64,000 nucleotides of DNA from Thalassolituus sp. UBA674 (GTDB lineage: Bacteria > Pseudomonadota > Gammaproteobacteria > Pseudomonadales > Oceanobacteraceae). Made by a program: the position numbers and the translations under genes. Positions 9,076 to 18,164 of this stretch are shown piece by piece. Every line of letters begins with the position of its first letter. The first letter of the stretch is position 1. The stretch lies in the NCBI GenBank assembly GCA_002298335.1, contig DBNK01000027.1, positions 1 through 64,000 of the forward strand, written 5' to 3'. The notes under the pieces are model-generated. The model was not told the DNA's origin. It did no database searches and worked only from the letters and a program-made list of their open reading frames with translations.

Positions 9076-12000
9076 TCAGTGTTTTTCCTTACGGAAGATA
9101 AGACGCTGATGTCCGCGGAAAATACCGAACGTGGCAATGCCCTGCGGGTTTTCAAAACTCCCGTCATTGTCGTAGTCACCCTGTAACCAGGAGTCTGCTG
9201 AATAGGTCACGGTGGCTTCCCCGGTGTCCGGTGTTCCGGCCACCGTTGTGGGTGCCTGCAGAAGAATGCCGTTGCTGTCGCTGCGGCCATCCACCAGTAC
9301 ACCGGCCGAAACTCCGGTAGCCGTCAGTGACGCCGGGGTAACGCCGGCATTCACACTGTCCCAGCTACTGCAGATGTCGTCCGTATTCAGGACATAGCGG
9401 CTGCCGCTGAAATACTCAGTACGCAATGGCAGGTACAGATCTTCGGTTTCCGGTCCGTAACTGTTCTCCAGCCAGAGGCGGCCAAAACGCACCTCAAAAC
9501 CCGCCACCGGCGAGGAGGTCAGGGGTGCCATAACCGGGTTCAGAGATACGCCATCACTGTCAGTCACTGCCGTCAGCGACCAGGTCAGATCGGGGCTGAA
9601 AGGAGCGACCTCTGACAGAGTGTTACGGGTATATCGGATCTGATCCAGCAGGTTCATGACGTACTGCACCTGGCCGCTGCCTGAGACGGACAGCGACCCC
9701 GTCTGTGGAGTCACACTGACCGCCAGCGGATTACCATCCGTGCCTGTGGCACTGTTATCCGTCGTTGGCGCGTTCACCGTGACACCGGAACCACTCAGGC
9801 GCATATAGCCTGTACGGGTGTAGTTCTGTGTCGTCCCCCCGGACGAATTCTTCGCCGTCAGGGTTAAGGTCGGTTCCGACAACCAGTACCCCGCTTCACC
9901 TGTGTAGAGAAAGTCATTCACACTGCCGTTACAGGAGGGCGCAATTTCACCGGGGTCGGTCCATACCGCATCAAAATGGTCAGGATAAAAGCGCCCGATG
10001 GGTGCGCTGGTAAAACTGCCCAGAGAATGGGTGAAATACGAAGGTGGCGTGACGGTAAAGGTAAATACTCCGACCTCACTCAGACTTGTATTGATGCTGT
10101 TGGTCCCGGTGCCGGACACGGCATGATTGTAACTGCCCGGTGAAACCGTTCCGGCATTACCCGGCGAGGGCGAGACCAGAGAATGGCTGATGGCCAGATT
10201 CGAGGCGGTATAGTTCGGGGTCGCTACCGGGTTGTCACAGAAGTCTGGATCCAGGTCCATGACCCAGGCCTTGGGGGTTACCAGCAGACTGAAGGCATCT
10301 CCCGCTACGGCAAACGCCCCGCAGCTGCTGTCACCGGCCGGACAGGTGGTCGCGGCGGCCACACAAAGACCGGCAGGTCGCGAGACGAAGGTACCCGAGC
10401 CCTTCATCTCCAGTCCGGAATCGCTGCCGCTGCCGGTATATTTCATCTTCAGATGAACTTCACCGGCATCAGTATAATTCACATCAATGGTCGTCTCGCC
10501 ATTGGCATCAAAGTTCAGGGTCTGCTGGGTTGCTCCGCCCTCAGAAAGACCAACGTCCACAGTGTTGACACTGATGGCCCGGCTGCCCGTCAAGGGAGAT
10601 GCATAGTCCGTCCACAGATCCAACGTCTTTGAAACATTGGAAAACGCAGGAACACACTGCTGGGTATCTCCCTCTTTCACGGCTTTAACCGTGACACCGG
10701 TCGTTCCCTTAGCCGCGATAATGTCCGGTATTGCATAGGTGAAGCCACTCGTTGCGAAGGTCAGATCACAGCTGCCGGTGTAGGGGCCCCCATCAATGCT
10801 GCAGCGGACGCCACCACCGCTTTTGGCCGGAACCGATGACGGGACATCCAGCGTTACGGTACCTGCCGTGGTATGAGACAACTGTGCGGCTCCTGTCCCG
10901 CCGGAGAAGGTCAGGCTGTCGCCGCCGACCCAACCGGTCGGGCTCAGGTCCACGGTGACGCTGCCGGTGTACTGGCTGGTACAGGCCGCATTGGCACAGG
11001 CGGTCACGGTCACTTCCTGCGGGCTGCAGGTCAGGGCATTGGAGGCATAGCTGAGGCGGAAATGATCCGGGCCCGCGGGAGAACGGGTACCGACAAAAAC
11101 CTCATCTATGTGCCAGAGATCATAGTGCTTAATACTGGAATGAGTCCCTTTGACCTGATGAAAGCGGAGCTTGAACGCTGAATGATAGCCACCGTCCGGC
11201 ACCCGCGCATGGTAGGTATGCCGTTCGCCGTCGGTCAGGGTACTGCCATAGTAGTAGTCAATCTCACGCCAGCTGCCATCGCTCATATAGATCTGCACCT
11301 GGACGTCATCCCCCAGACTCGGGGTTTCACTGTCGAATGACCCGAATGCAGCACTGGAACCGCTGACGCTGTCATCCCCCTGCATCACCTCAAATGAGAT
11401 TTCAGCAAAGGTATAGCCACTGAGATCAATATCCCGGGTGGTGGTGTACATGCGGCCACAGCAGGTGTACATGCTGCGGCTTCCGGACGTCGAGAAATGG
11501 GTACTGATGTCCGAATTAAAATTGCCATCGATGCGGTTAATTGACCAGTCACCCGTGGTCAGCAGGGTGGAACGCTCAAAGTCATCGAAAAACAGCGGGT
11601 ACTGAGTCGGGCCGACCTGATAATCGGTCACCGTCACATCGTCAATGTGCCAGAAGTCACGATCAGAAAGTGTGGTTCCTGAGCCATCCAACTGATGAAA
11701 GCGCAGACGGAAACCCGAGTGATACGCCTTATCGGGAAGCTTGGCGACGAAGTTATAAATATCGCCGTGCAGGTCACCACCGCCTTCGAAAATTTCCAGC
11801 ACCTGCCAGGTGCCGTCATTCAGGTAAGCCTGAACTTCGAGGTCATCACCACTGCTGGCCCATTCAGAATAATCATCGGAACCACTCGCGATCCAGATAC
11901 TGACCTCGGCGTAGTTCACCCCGGATAAATCCATAGCTCTGGACGTTACGTACACCTCATCACAACAGGTATACATGCTGCGGCTGCCGGAATTGGAAAT

Positions 12001-12162
12001 ATGTGTGCCGATGGCCGCTTTACCCCTGGCGCCGATGGGGGTCACGATCCAGTCCGTCCCCAGCAGGGTGCGCTCAAAATCATCGGAAAACACCACATTG
12101 ACCGCGAAGGAAGATGCAGAGGCCAACAACAGAATAAGACTCAGCAATACCCGGATCATCAT
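9076..12162 (-). CDS. mshQ: MshQ-like giant protein with DUF6701, copy 1
   Basis: A protein of 1028 residues with a clear signal peptide (LLSLILLLASASSFA). Two tandem domains of about 165-175 residues follow (about 23-187 and 193-365). Both begin with DDFER, share GSRSMYTCC and end with FWHID or LWHID, which suggests calcium- or sugar-binding jelly-roll folds. The remaining 640 residues contain beta-rich repeats and a DUF6701-type end (GDYDNDGSFENPQGIATFGI). It occupies the mshQ position directly after mshP (TAG-C-ATG). Tandem ATG codons at 12157-12162 leave the exact start open by one codon. The Cys pairs suggest disulfides formed in the periplasm. Confidence 0.8.
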   Translation of the reverse strand: MMIRVLLSLILLLASASSFAVNVVFSDDFERTLLGTDWIVTPIGARGKAAIGTHISNSGSRSMYTCCDEVYVTSRAMDLSGVNYAEVSIWIASGSDDYSEWASSGDDLEVQAYLNDGTWQVLEIFEGGGDLHGDIYNFVAKLPDKAYHSGFRLRFHQLDGSGTTLSDRDFWHIDDVTVTDYQVGPTQYPLFFDDFERSTLLTTGDWSINRIDGNFNSDISTHFSTSGSRSMYTCCGRMYTTTRDIDLSGYTFAEISFEVMQGDDSVSGSSAAFGSFDSETPSLGDDVQVQIYMSDGSWREIDYYYGSTLTDGERHTYHARVPDGGYHSAFKLRFHQVKGTHSSIKHYDLWHIDEVFVGTRSPAGPDHFRLSYASNALTCSPQEVTVTACANAACTSQYTGSVTVDLSPTGWVGGDSLTFSGGTGAAQLSHTTAGTVTLDVPSSVPAKSGGGVRCSIDGGPYTGSCDLTFATSGFTYAIPDIIAAKGTTGVTVKAVKEGDTQQCVPAFSNVSKTLDLWTDYASPLTGSRAISVNTVDVGLSEGGATQQTLNFDANGETTIDVNYTDAGEVHLKMKYTGSGSDSGLEMKGSGTFVSRPAGLCVAAATTCPAGDSSCGAFAVAGDAFSLLVTPKAWVMDLDPDFCDNPVATPNYTASNLAISHSLVSPSPGNAGTVSPGSYNHAVSGTGTNSINTSLSEVGVFTFTVTPPSYFTHSLGSFTSAPIGRFYPDHFDAVWTDPGEIAPSCNGSVNDFLYTGEAGYWLSEPTLTLTAKNSSGGTTQNYTRTGYMRLSGSGVTVNAPTTDNSATGTDGNPLAVSVTPQTGSLSVSGSGQVQYVMNLLDQIRYTRNTLSEVAPFSPDLTWSLTAVTDSDGVSLNPVMAPLTSSPVAGFEVRFGRLWLENSYGPETEDLYLPLRTEYFSGSRYVLNTDDICSSWDSVNAGVTPASLTATGVSAGVLVDGRSDSNGILLQAPTTVAGTPDTGEATVTYSADSWLQGDYDNDGSFENPQGIATFGIFRGHQRLIFRKEKH

Positions 12163-12163
12163 G

Positions 12164-12571
12164 CTACTGCGCCCTCACCTCTAAAATCCGCTGGGCAGCA
12201 TCCGTTGCTGAACCACAACGCCCGGTGGACGTTAAGGTATAAAAATTGTCTCCATTCACTGTCACAGAACTGCAGCTCACACTGACGCTGCAGTTATTCA
12301 GGCCGGAAACCGTAAAAGTGCGGGTATAAAAAGGCGATACAGTACAGGCCTGCCCCGGACTGCCATCCGGCGGAATCAACAGATTCAGACTGGCCTGAAC
12401 ACCCGACTCTGCCGTGAACAGCGCCCGGTGTGCATTGACCTGCAGAGCGCTGGACGCACCGCTGTTCTCCTGAACGGATGACATAGCAGCAATGATCACC
12501 GCCAGAATGGTGATCACAAAAACAGCCATCGGCAGACCAAAGCCTGATTGTCTGCGCCGTTCAGGGAACAT
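12164..12571 (-). CDS. mshP: MSHA minor pilin-like protein MshP
   Basis: A protein of 135 residues with a basic N-terminus and a single hydrophobic helix (AVFVITILAVIIAAM) that starts GFGLPMAV. This is the MshP/PilX-like variant of the pilin-type N-terminus, without the usual Glu at position 5. Four Cys in the C-terminal domain may form disulfides. It sits between mshO and mshQ, as in Vibrio and Shewanella MSHA loci, and its start overlaps the mshO 3' end by about 10 bases. A minor, tip-associated pilus subunit is the likely role. Confidence 0.8.
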   Translation of the reverse strand: MFPERRRQSGFGLPMAVFVITILAVIIAAMSSVQENSGASSALQVNAHRALFTAESGVQASLNLLIPPDGSPGQACTVSPFYTRTFTVSGLNNCSVSVSCSSVTVNGDNFYTLTSTGRCGSATDAAQRILEVRAQ

Positions 12572-13376
12572 TATTGATCCTTATCTGCTGAGCAATCACC
12601 TGCACCTCACCGGTATCCGGGTGCTGCAGAACAAACTCGATGGTGACCAGACCATTGCGCTGAAGGGTTGCAGGCTGATAACGGATATCCATCGAGTTAC
12701 TCTGTAAAGGATAGGCCAACACTGAGCGCCCTGCGGCTGCACTGGCCGGTAATGCCGCTCTGAGGTTGTTCACATCGCTGATAAAGCCGTAATTGCGGTA
12801 GCGGTAGAGATAATTACCATCCTGACAGATCGTCTCCGGGGCTCCCGCCAGGTAAAAACGCCGCTCCGGCGAATCCGCCGGAAAGGTGTGAGCTGATCCC
12901 AATGTTAAGGTTGTTTCACCACTCGCCCCGGACAGGGTTGCCGTATCCGGAGTCAGTGCACCGGGGTCACTCTGACTGTAAATATTATTCGACGACAGTG
13001 GATACACAGCCACATAACCCGTGACCGAACCACTGCCGGCGTAAGGCACCACCGACATCTGTGTGACCTGTACCCCGACCTGCAGGTCGGTATAGATCGA
13101 AGCTGCCAGCACCGGCATGTACTCCACACACTGGCCATCGGGTGTGGTCCGGACACTGCCCGGAAGGGAATCACGAACCGCGCGGCTGACCTGTTCATTC
13201 ACCACATAGCCGGTGGCAGCCAGCTGCTGGCGACCGGATGAGTCAATCATGCCCTGCGAGCCTTGCTGTACAAACCCAACAGACACGGTCGCCACAATAG
13301 CCATCAGAGCGATCGACATGACCAGCTCAATCAGGGTGAATCCGGCGGTTTTACGCACCATGCTGACAGGGCACAT
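12561..13376 (-). CDS. mshO: MSHA prepilin MshO
   Basis: A protein of 271 residues, a large minor pilin. It carries the prepilin cleavage motif TAG^FTLIELVMSIALMAIV, with Glu5 of the mature form present and a hydrophobic N-terminal helix. Length and position (between mshD and mshP) match MshO. The ATG at 13374-13376 overlaps the mshD stop by one base (TGATG), which suggests translational coupling; an internal Met at residue 6 (MVRKTAG) is an alternative start that gives a more typical short leader. Processing would need a prepilin peptidase (PilD), encoded elsewhere. Confidence 0.85.
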   Translation of the reverse strand: MCPVSMVRKTAGFTLIELVMSIALMAIVATVSVGFVQQGSQGMIDSSGRQQLAATGYVVNEQVSRAVRDSLPGSVRTTPDGQCVEYMPVLAASIYTDLQVGVQVTQMSVVPYAGSGSVTGYVAVYPLSSNNIYSQSDPGALTPDTATLSGASGETTLTLGSAHTFPADSPERRFYLAGAPETICQDGNYLYRYRNYGFISDVNNLRAALPASAAAGRSVLAYPLQSNSMDIRYQPATLQRNGLVTIEFVLQHPDTGEVQVIAQQIRINNVP

Positions 13377-13864
13377 CAGTAGTTCCCCTTGTATACAGCA
13401 AACACGCCTGTCTGATTCTGCGGATTGACGATGCTGATCTGAATCAGCTTGGCGCCTTCAGCATTTATGCCGATGGAGTTATCACAGCTGACGCTGACGC
13501 TGACGCGGAAGCCGTCATAGGCCGATGCCAGAGCACTGTCAGCGAAGGTCGGAATTTCATTATTGATGGCATCAAAATCATCCACATCATCGTAGGCGTC
13601 ACGGCTTTCACCGTCGTTGGTAATACGGCAGGCACCTGTGTAAGTGGGTACGCCGAAGGCACCGGTGGCCTCGTCAAAACGGTGATTCAGGATTTCATCA
13701 ATGTAGAGCTGAGCGAGATCCAGCGTACGGGTCTGGATCATGCCATCGGCGGTACGCCCGGAGAGTGTCGAAAACGCCGTCAGACTGGCCACCAGTGCGA
13801 TGGAAATGATGACGATTGTCATCACCATCTCTACCAGCGACAGACCACTCATTGTGCGTTTCAT
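13376..13864 (-). CDS. mshD: MSHA minor pilin MshD
   Basis: A protein of 162 residues with the type IV pilin leader and cleavage site MSG^LSLVEMVMTIVIISIALV; Glu5 is present. The C-terminal domain has a Cys pair and an Asp-rich segment (DAYDDVDDFDAIN). Order and size fit MshD, between mshC and mshO. The stop overlaps the mshO start. It is probably a minor pilin needed for initiation of MSHA assembly. Confidence 0.85.
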   Translation of the reverse strand: MKRTMSGLSLVEMVMTIVIISIALVASLTAFSTLSGRTADGMIQTRTLDLAQLYIDEILNHRFDEATGAFGVPTYTGACRITNDGESRDAYDDVDDFDAINNEIPTFADSALASAYDGFRVSVSVSCDNSIGINAEGAKLIQISIVNPQNQTGVFAVYKGNY

Positions 13865-13876
13865 AAAAGCTCCGTC

Positions 13877-14344
13877 TCAGGACTGACAAGCCCCGCGGTA
13901 GGCAAACCCGCTGGCAGAAATGCAGAGGCGGTGATTGACCTGAGAACTGAAATTAAACTCAGTATTGGCACCGGTTTCGGCATTTTCATCGAAATTGAGA
14001 GTGACTGAACCGCCATCGGTCATCAGGCTGCCACCCACCCGCAGGCTGGCACCGGCGCGGTCGGCTGACTGACTGATGATGGGGGTACCACCCTGAACGA
14101 TGTTGAACTGCCACAGACCACCCGACTGGGACACGGTCAGGGTGACCGGGTTGGCGGCATCAACAAAGGCCAGGGCGCGCTTCTGCGCTGTCTGGGAGGC
14201 GGCGATCAGCTGATCCCGTGCGCCCAGCGAGGTAAAGCTGCTGGTATCGGCAAAACGGCTGCTGGCAACGGCAGAGATGATGGCGATCACTGCGATCACC
14301 ATCACCAGCTCAACCAGGGTAAAGCCTTTCTGCTTCATCATCAC
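13877..14344 (-). CDS. mshC: MSHA minor pilin MshC
   Basis: A protein of 155 residues with prepilin motif KQKG^FTLVELVMVIAVIAIISAVA and Glu5 of the mature form. A Cys pair near the C-terminus resembles the D-region disulfide of pilins. It is located between the major pilin gene and mshD, as in other MSHA loci. Two or three Met codons at the N-terminus leave the exact start open. Its likely role is minor pilin. Confidence 0.85.
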   Translation of the reverse strand: MMMKQKGFTLVELVMVIAVIAIISAVASSRFADTSSFTSLGARDQLIAASQTAQKRALAFVDAANPVTLTVSQSGGLWQFNIVQGGTPIISQSADRAGASLRVGGSLMTDGGSVTLNFDENAETGANTEFNFSSQVNHRLCISASGFAYRGACQS

Positions 14345-14356
14345 AAAGGCCCGTTA

Positions 14357-14830
14357 TCAGCAGCCGCTTTGACTTGCAATAGCAACCTGAGGTACCAGTG
14401 CGATGGTACCGTCGTTATCCGCACCAGACGCAGTCGCAGCTGTGTAAGTCACAGTGCAATTAGCCTGCAGAGTAAAAGTAAGTACGTTACCACCTGTAGC
14501 GGCACCACCACTGGTAGTGTAGTCAGCTGAGTTTTCAACCTGGGCTGCGCGGGCGATACCATCATCATTGGCGGTTGGATAACCATTCACCATCGCAATC
14601 ACTGAACCTTCAAGCGTCTGCGGGTCACCTACAGCGTCTCCATTTGCAAGCAGTTGCGCATGTGCAATATTGGCTGCTGACCGTAAGGCCCCCACCAGAG
14701 CCTCCAGACTTGCAATACGTGCCTGGGTACCGAAGTCAGCAAAACGCGGCAGCGCAAAGGCAGACAGAACACCCAGAATAACGATGACCATGATCAGTTC
14801 GATCAATGTAAAACCTGCTTGTTTTTTCAT
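14357..14830 (-). CDS. mshA: MSHA major pilin MshA
   Basis: A protein of 157 residues with the leader MKKQAG^FTLIELIMVIVIL, Glu5 present, and the MshA-type segments LRSAANIAHAQLLANG and NGYPTANDDGI. The C-terminus has one Cys pair (NC...SGC). It is preceded by AGGAG and follows the 390 bp gap after mshG, the position where MSHA loci often have a separate strong promoter. Only one MshA/MshB-type pilin is present here, so it must be the main fibre subunit. The family call is strong; high expression from its own promoter is inferred. Confidence 0.85.
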   Translation of the reverse strand: MKKQAGFTLIELIMVIVILGVLSAFALPRFADFGTQARIASLEALVGALRSAANIAHAQLLANGDAVGDPQTLEGSVIAMVNGYPTANDDGIARAAQVENSADYTTSGGAATGGNVLTFTLQANCTVTYTAATASGADNDGTIALVPQVAIASQSGC

Positions 14831-15218
14831 GTCCCGACTCCTGTAAATATCGGATAAAGATCGTCGCGGAAAACCCGCATTTTTTATGACTGAAAACCTT
14901 GTCCTAAATGAATTCAGTGGTGACTATCAGTGCTTCAGAGCCGGTAGGATGGTTCTGTCTGCCCTGATTGTCAGTGTTGTCATCAGTTCATGTTCTAACC
15001 ATAGACCAGCGCTGTTCTGACGCCGCCCGGGGTTACAAAACAAGAACAATCTTTTACCGCTCGGGCACAGAATTGACAGGCAGAAGCAGTCAGCAGAGTG
15101 ACGCGTCACAGAAACCCGCAGAAAGGCTTACAGAATGAGAAACCGGGCGTGATCTGCCCGGCCACGCCGGAGGAAAAAACGCAGAGATCTTCGCGTCAGA
15201 CAGACGGGTAAAGCGGCC
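14831..15218. promoter_or_regulatory. Gap between mshG and mshA; likely mshA promoter and 5' leader
   Basis: A 388 bp region without a convincing gene inside the MSHA operon, where mshF and mshB lie in Vibrio-type loci. AGGAG precedes mshA. A short hairpin (GCGG-GTTTT-CCGC, 14866-14878) lies in the mshA leader. I could not identify a clear -35/-10 or sigma-54 pair. The hairpin at 15143 may end the upstream mshI-G transcript. Confidence 0.4.
15143..15161 (-). terminator. Hairpin after mshG, weak terminator
   Basis: CCGGGC-GTGATCT-GCCCGG forms a 6 bp GC stem. On the minus strand it is followed by TTTCTC, a short U-rich tail. It lies about 60 bp after the mshG stop and could separate the machinery genes from the pilin genes. 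Confidence 0.35.
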
Positions 15219-16439
15219 TCAGTGGCGTGTCATCACACCACTGAGCTCCCACACCGGCAGGAAGACGCCAAGGGCGAGGATGATGATCAGAACACCGAGG
15301 AAAACCAGCAGCAGGGGCTCAATGGCGTCTGAAAGCTGTTTCAGCTCGTAGTCCACCTCCTGCTCGTAGAAATCAGCAACTTCTTCCAGCAACTGATCCA
15401 CCGCGCCGGTCTCTTCACCGACGGACATCATCTGCAGGACCAGGGGTGTAAACAGACCGGTAGCGGCAGCCGTGTTGGTCAGCCGGTCGCCACGCTCTAT
15501 CCCCTGTTTCATGGAGATAATGGCATCACCGATATAGCGGTTGCCGACACTGCCGGCGACAATGTTCAGGCTGGTGAGAATCGGCACCCCCGCCTGCAGC
15601 ATCATGGCGAATGACCGTGAAAACCGGGCCAGGGCGATACGCTCAAAAATACTGCCCAATAACGGAAACCTGAGCCGGTTTCTGTCCCACCACAGCTGCC
15701 CCGGCATTTTGCGGATGTAATTCAGGAAGACAAAACCAAAGCCCAGAAGACCACCCAGCAGCAGGTGCCAGTAAGCCAGCATGAAGTCGGAGGTCCAGAC
15801 CAGTATTTTGGTCGCCAGTGGCAGGTCAGCACCCAGCTTGGCGAACACCGAGGTGAAGTTCGGAATCACGAACATGGTGATGATCACCAGTGCGATGGCA
15901 ATGGAGAAGATCACCATGATCGGGTAGCGCATGGCCGATTTGATGCGTTTTTTGGTATCCCGCTCCACTTCAAGGTGCGCAATCAGGCGCTTGAGCGCGC
16001 GGTCGAGATTACCCGTGCTCTCACCGATATGAATCATGCTGACATAAATGGATGAAAACAGTTTGGGATGTTTACGGAACGCGGTGGCCATTTCTGAGCC
16101 GGCTACCAGATCGCTGACGATGTCATCCATGACTTTGCGCAGAATGCCGTTGTCGGTGGACTCTGCCAGACCACGCAGTGCCTGAATAATCGGTACACCT
16201 GAGCGGGTCAGGGCGTACATCTGCCGGGTGAACAGAATCAGTTCATCAGACTTTACCGAACGGGAGCTGCTCTTGCGTTTCGCCGCTTTCTCCGCGGAGT
16301 CTTTTTTCTCGTTCACCTTAACCGGTGTCACACCCTGTCTGATCAGCTGTGATACAGCCATTTCCCGGGTCTGGGCGCGGACTTCGCCACTGATGGCCTG
16401 GCCGCTGTGATCACGACCACTGTAGGCATAGGTAATCAT
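15219..16439 (-). CDS. mshG: MSHA inner-membrane platform protein MshG (GspF/PilC family)
   Basis: Inner-membrane platform protein that couples the assembly ATPase to pilin insertion. It has 406 residues with two copies of the T2SS-F domain (about 70-195 and 275-400) and three membrane segments (near 170-190, 220-240 and 375-398). The repeat marker FSRSFAMMLQAGVPI matches the first-domain text FTRQMYALTRSGVPI. The start overlaps the mshE stop (ATGA-type). Length and order are normal for MshG. Confidence 0.9.
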   Translation of the reverse strand: MITYAYSGRDHSGQAISGEVRAQTREMAVSQLIRQGVTPVKVNEKKDSAEKAAKRKSSSRSVKSDELILFTRQMYALTRSGVPIIQALRGLAESTDNGILRKVMDDIVSDLVAGSEMATAFRKHPKLFSSIYVSMIHIGESTGNLDRALKRLIAHLEVERDTKKRIKSAMRYPIMVIFSIAIALVIITMFVIPNFTSVFAKLGADLPLATKILVWTSDFMLAYWHLLLGGLLGFGFVFLNYIRKMPGQLWWDRNRLRFPLLGSIFERIALARFSRSFAMMLQAGVPILTSLNIVAGSVGNRYIGDAIISMKQGIERGDRLTNTAAATGLFTPLVLQMMSVGEETGAVDQLLEEVADFYEQEVDYELKQLSDAIEPLLLVFLGVLIIILALGVFLPVWELSGVMTRH

Positions 16440-18163
16440 TCAGTCTCTTCCGGAATGTCGTCTTCCAGACTGGCGGAAACGCGGAACACCTCATCCAGTG
16501 ACGTTATTCCCTGTTTGGCCAGGTCCAGTGCCTGCAGCGCCAGCGGGCGGTAGCGTTCAGACGCCGCAGCGACCTCTGTGAAGCCCTGAAAATCCCCACG
16601 GCGCAGCGGTGCCGTCATGGCCGGGGTGATTTCGAGCAGTTCATAAATACCGATACGGCCCTGATAACCTGTGTTGTTGCAGTAATGACAGCCTTTGCCC
16701 CTCTGGTAGATCATGTCGCAGCAACCCGGCTCCATAGACTCCAGCCACAGGCGTTCCTGATGCTCAGGTTCATAGCTCTGGCTGCAATAGCGGCAGTTCT
16801 GTTTGATCAGACGCTGTGCAACCACACCACGCAGGGAAGACGACACCAGGTAGGTATCCACGCCCATATCAATCAGACGCAACGGCGCTGAAATCGCATC
16901 ATTGGTGTGCAGGGTCGACAACACCATGTGACCGGTCATGGCAGCACGCAGACCGATCTCAGCGGTAATGTGGTCCCGCATCTCCCCTACCAGCACAATG
17001 TCCGGGTCCTGACGCAGGGCGGCACGCAGTACGGTGGAGAATTCCAGACCGACCTTGGGGTTCACCTGTACCTGATTGATCCGCGGCAGGCGGTATTCAA
17101 TCGGATCTTCGGCAGTGATGATTTTCTTTTCCGGCTGGTTCAGCTCGGTGAGTGCCGCGTACAGCGTGGTGGTCTTACCGGAACCGGTCGGGCCGGTAAC
17201 CAGAATAAGGCCATGCGGACGGCGGATCAGGTATTCGAAACGGCGCTGTACCGCCTGAGTCATGCCCAGCGAGGCAATATTGAGAATGCCGCTGCTCTGG
17301 TCGAGCAGACGCATGACCACGGACTCACCAAACTGCACTGGCATGGTCGACAGACGCACATCAATGCTTTTGTTCTTGACCCGGATGTTAAAGCGGCCGT
17401 CCTGAGGCAGACGCTTTTCGGAGATATCCAGCCCGGACATAATCTTCAGACGCGACACCAGCGCCGAGGCAATACGGCGCTCCTTCATCACCTGTTCCTG
17501 CAATTCACCGTCGACACGCAGACGGATACGCAGCTGGTTTTCTTCCGGCTCAATGTGAATGTCCGAGGCTTTGATCTGCACGGCATCTTCAAACAGACTC
17601 TGCAGCAGACGCACCACCGGTGCTTCGTCGTTGTCGGTGGTAGCGGCAATGGTGTTGATGTCGAAATCGTTATTCTGCAGTTCACCGGCCAGCTCACCGG
17701 CGATGCTCAGCATCTGTTCCTGATGACGGTAAACGTTATCCAGGATCGACAGCATCTCATGCTCCTGCACAAAGGCAGGAATCACAGGGCGTTTGAGCGT
17801 GCGCTGCAGGTCATCAATGACCATCAGATCGGTCGGGTCAGCCATACCGACCAGAACGCCGTTGGGCTCTTCGGCCAGCAGCAGACAACGGTAACGACGG
17901 GCATGCGCTTCAGGTAACTGATGTATCAGCTGGGTATCCAGACGGAAACGGGACAGATCAACATAGGGGTAACCAAGAAAGTCGGACAGCTCGCGCAGCA
18001 GCTTCACTTCGCTGATATAGCCGAGATCAATAATGGTTTTGCCAAGTTTCTTGCGGGTACGCTTCTGCTCATTGAGCGCAGTTTCCAGCTGCTCAGGTGT
18101 GAGCAGACCCTTTTCCAGCAGAATATCGCCAATACGGACTTTGCGTTTGTTATGGATATCCAC
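16436..18163 (-). CDS. mshE: MSHA assembly ATPase MshE (GspE/PilB family)
   Basis: Hexameric ATPase that drives pilus extension. It has 575 residues. The N-terminal domain carries two copies of the c-di-GMP-binding MshEN pattern: RIGDILLEKGLLTPEQLETA (10-29) and a second LGKTIIDLGYISEVKLLREL (40-59). Walker A is GPTGSGKTT (324-332). Asp-box text and the Walker B region (DPDIVLVGEMRD) follow, and two CxxC pairs (CRYC and CHYC) give the metal-binding tetracysteine typical of GspE. Known MshE of Vibrio is stimulated by c-di-GMP, and the intact motif predicts the same here. It is in an operon with mshN and mshG. Confidence 0.93.
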   Translation of the reverse strand: MDIHNKRKVRIGDILLEKGLLTPEQLETALNEQKRTRKKLGKTIIDLGYISEVKLLRELSDFLGYPYVDLSRFRLDTQLIHQLPEAHARRYRCLLLAEEPNGVLVGMADPTDLMVIDDLQRTLKRPVIPAFVQEHEMLSILDNVYRHQEQMLSIAGELAGELQNNDFDINTIAATTDNDEAPVVRLLQSLFEDAVQIKASDIHIEPEENQLRIRLRVDGELQEQVMKERRIASALVSRLKIMSGLDISEKRLPQDGRFNIRVKNKSIDVRLSTMPVQFGESVVMRLLDQSSGILNIASLGMTQAVQRRFEYLIRRPHGLILVTGPTGSGKTTTLYAALTELNQPEKKIITAEDPIEYRLPRINQVQVNPKVGLEFSTVLRAALRQDPDIVLVGEMRDHITAEIGLRAAMTGHMVLSTLHTNDAISAPLRLIDMGVDTYLVSSSLRGVVAQRLIKQNCRYCSQSYEPEHQERLWLESMEPGCCDMIYQRGKGCHYCNNTGYQGRIGIYELLEITPAMTAPLRRGDFQGFTEVAAASERYRPLALQALDLAKQGITSLDEVFRVSASLEDDIPEETE

Positions 18164-18164
18164 G

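Noticed and set aside
14866..14886. GCGG-AAAAC-CCGC plus a T run upstream of mshA as a plus-strand terminator
   Set aside because: No plus-strand gene leads into it, and the stem has only four pairs. It was left as a leader hairpin.
16907..17917. 336-codon plus-strand open frame inside mshE
   Set aside because: MshE has an intact Walker box and tetracysteine in the minus frame; the His/Gln-rich antisense protein is typical of a shadow frame.
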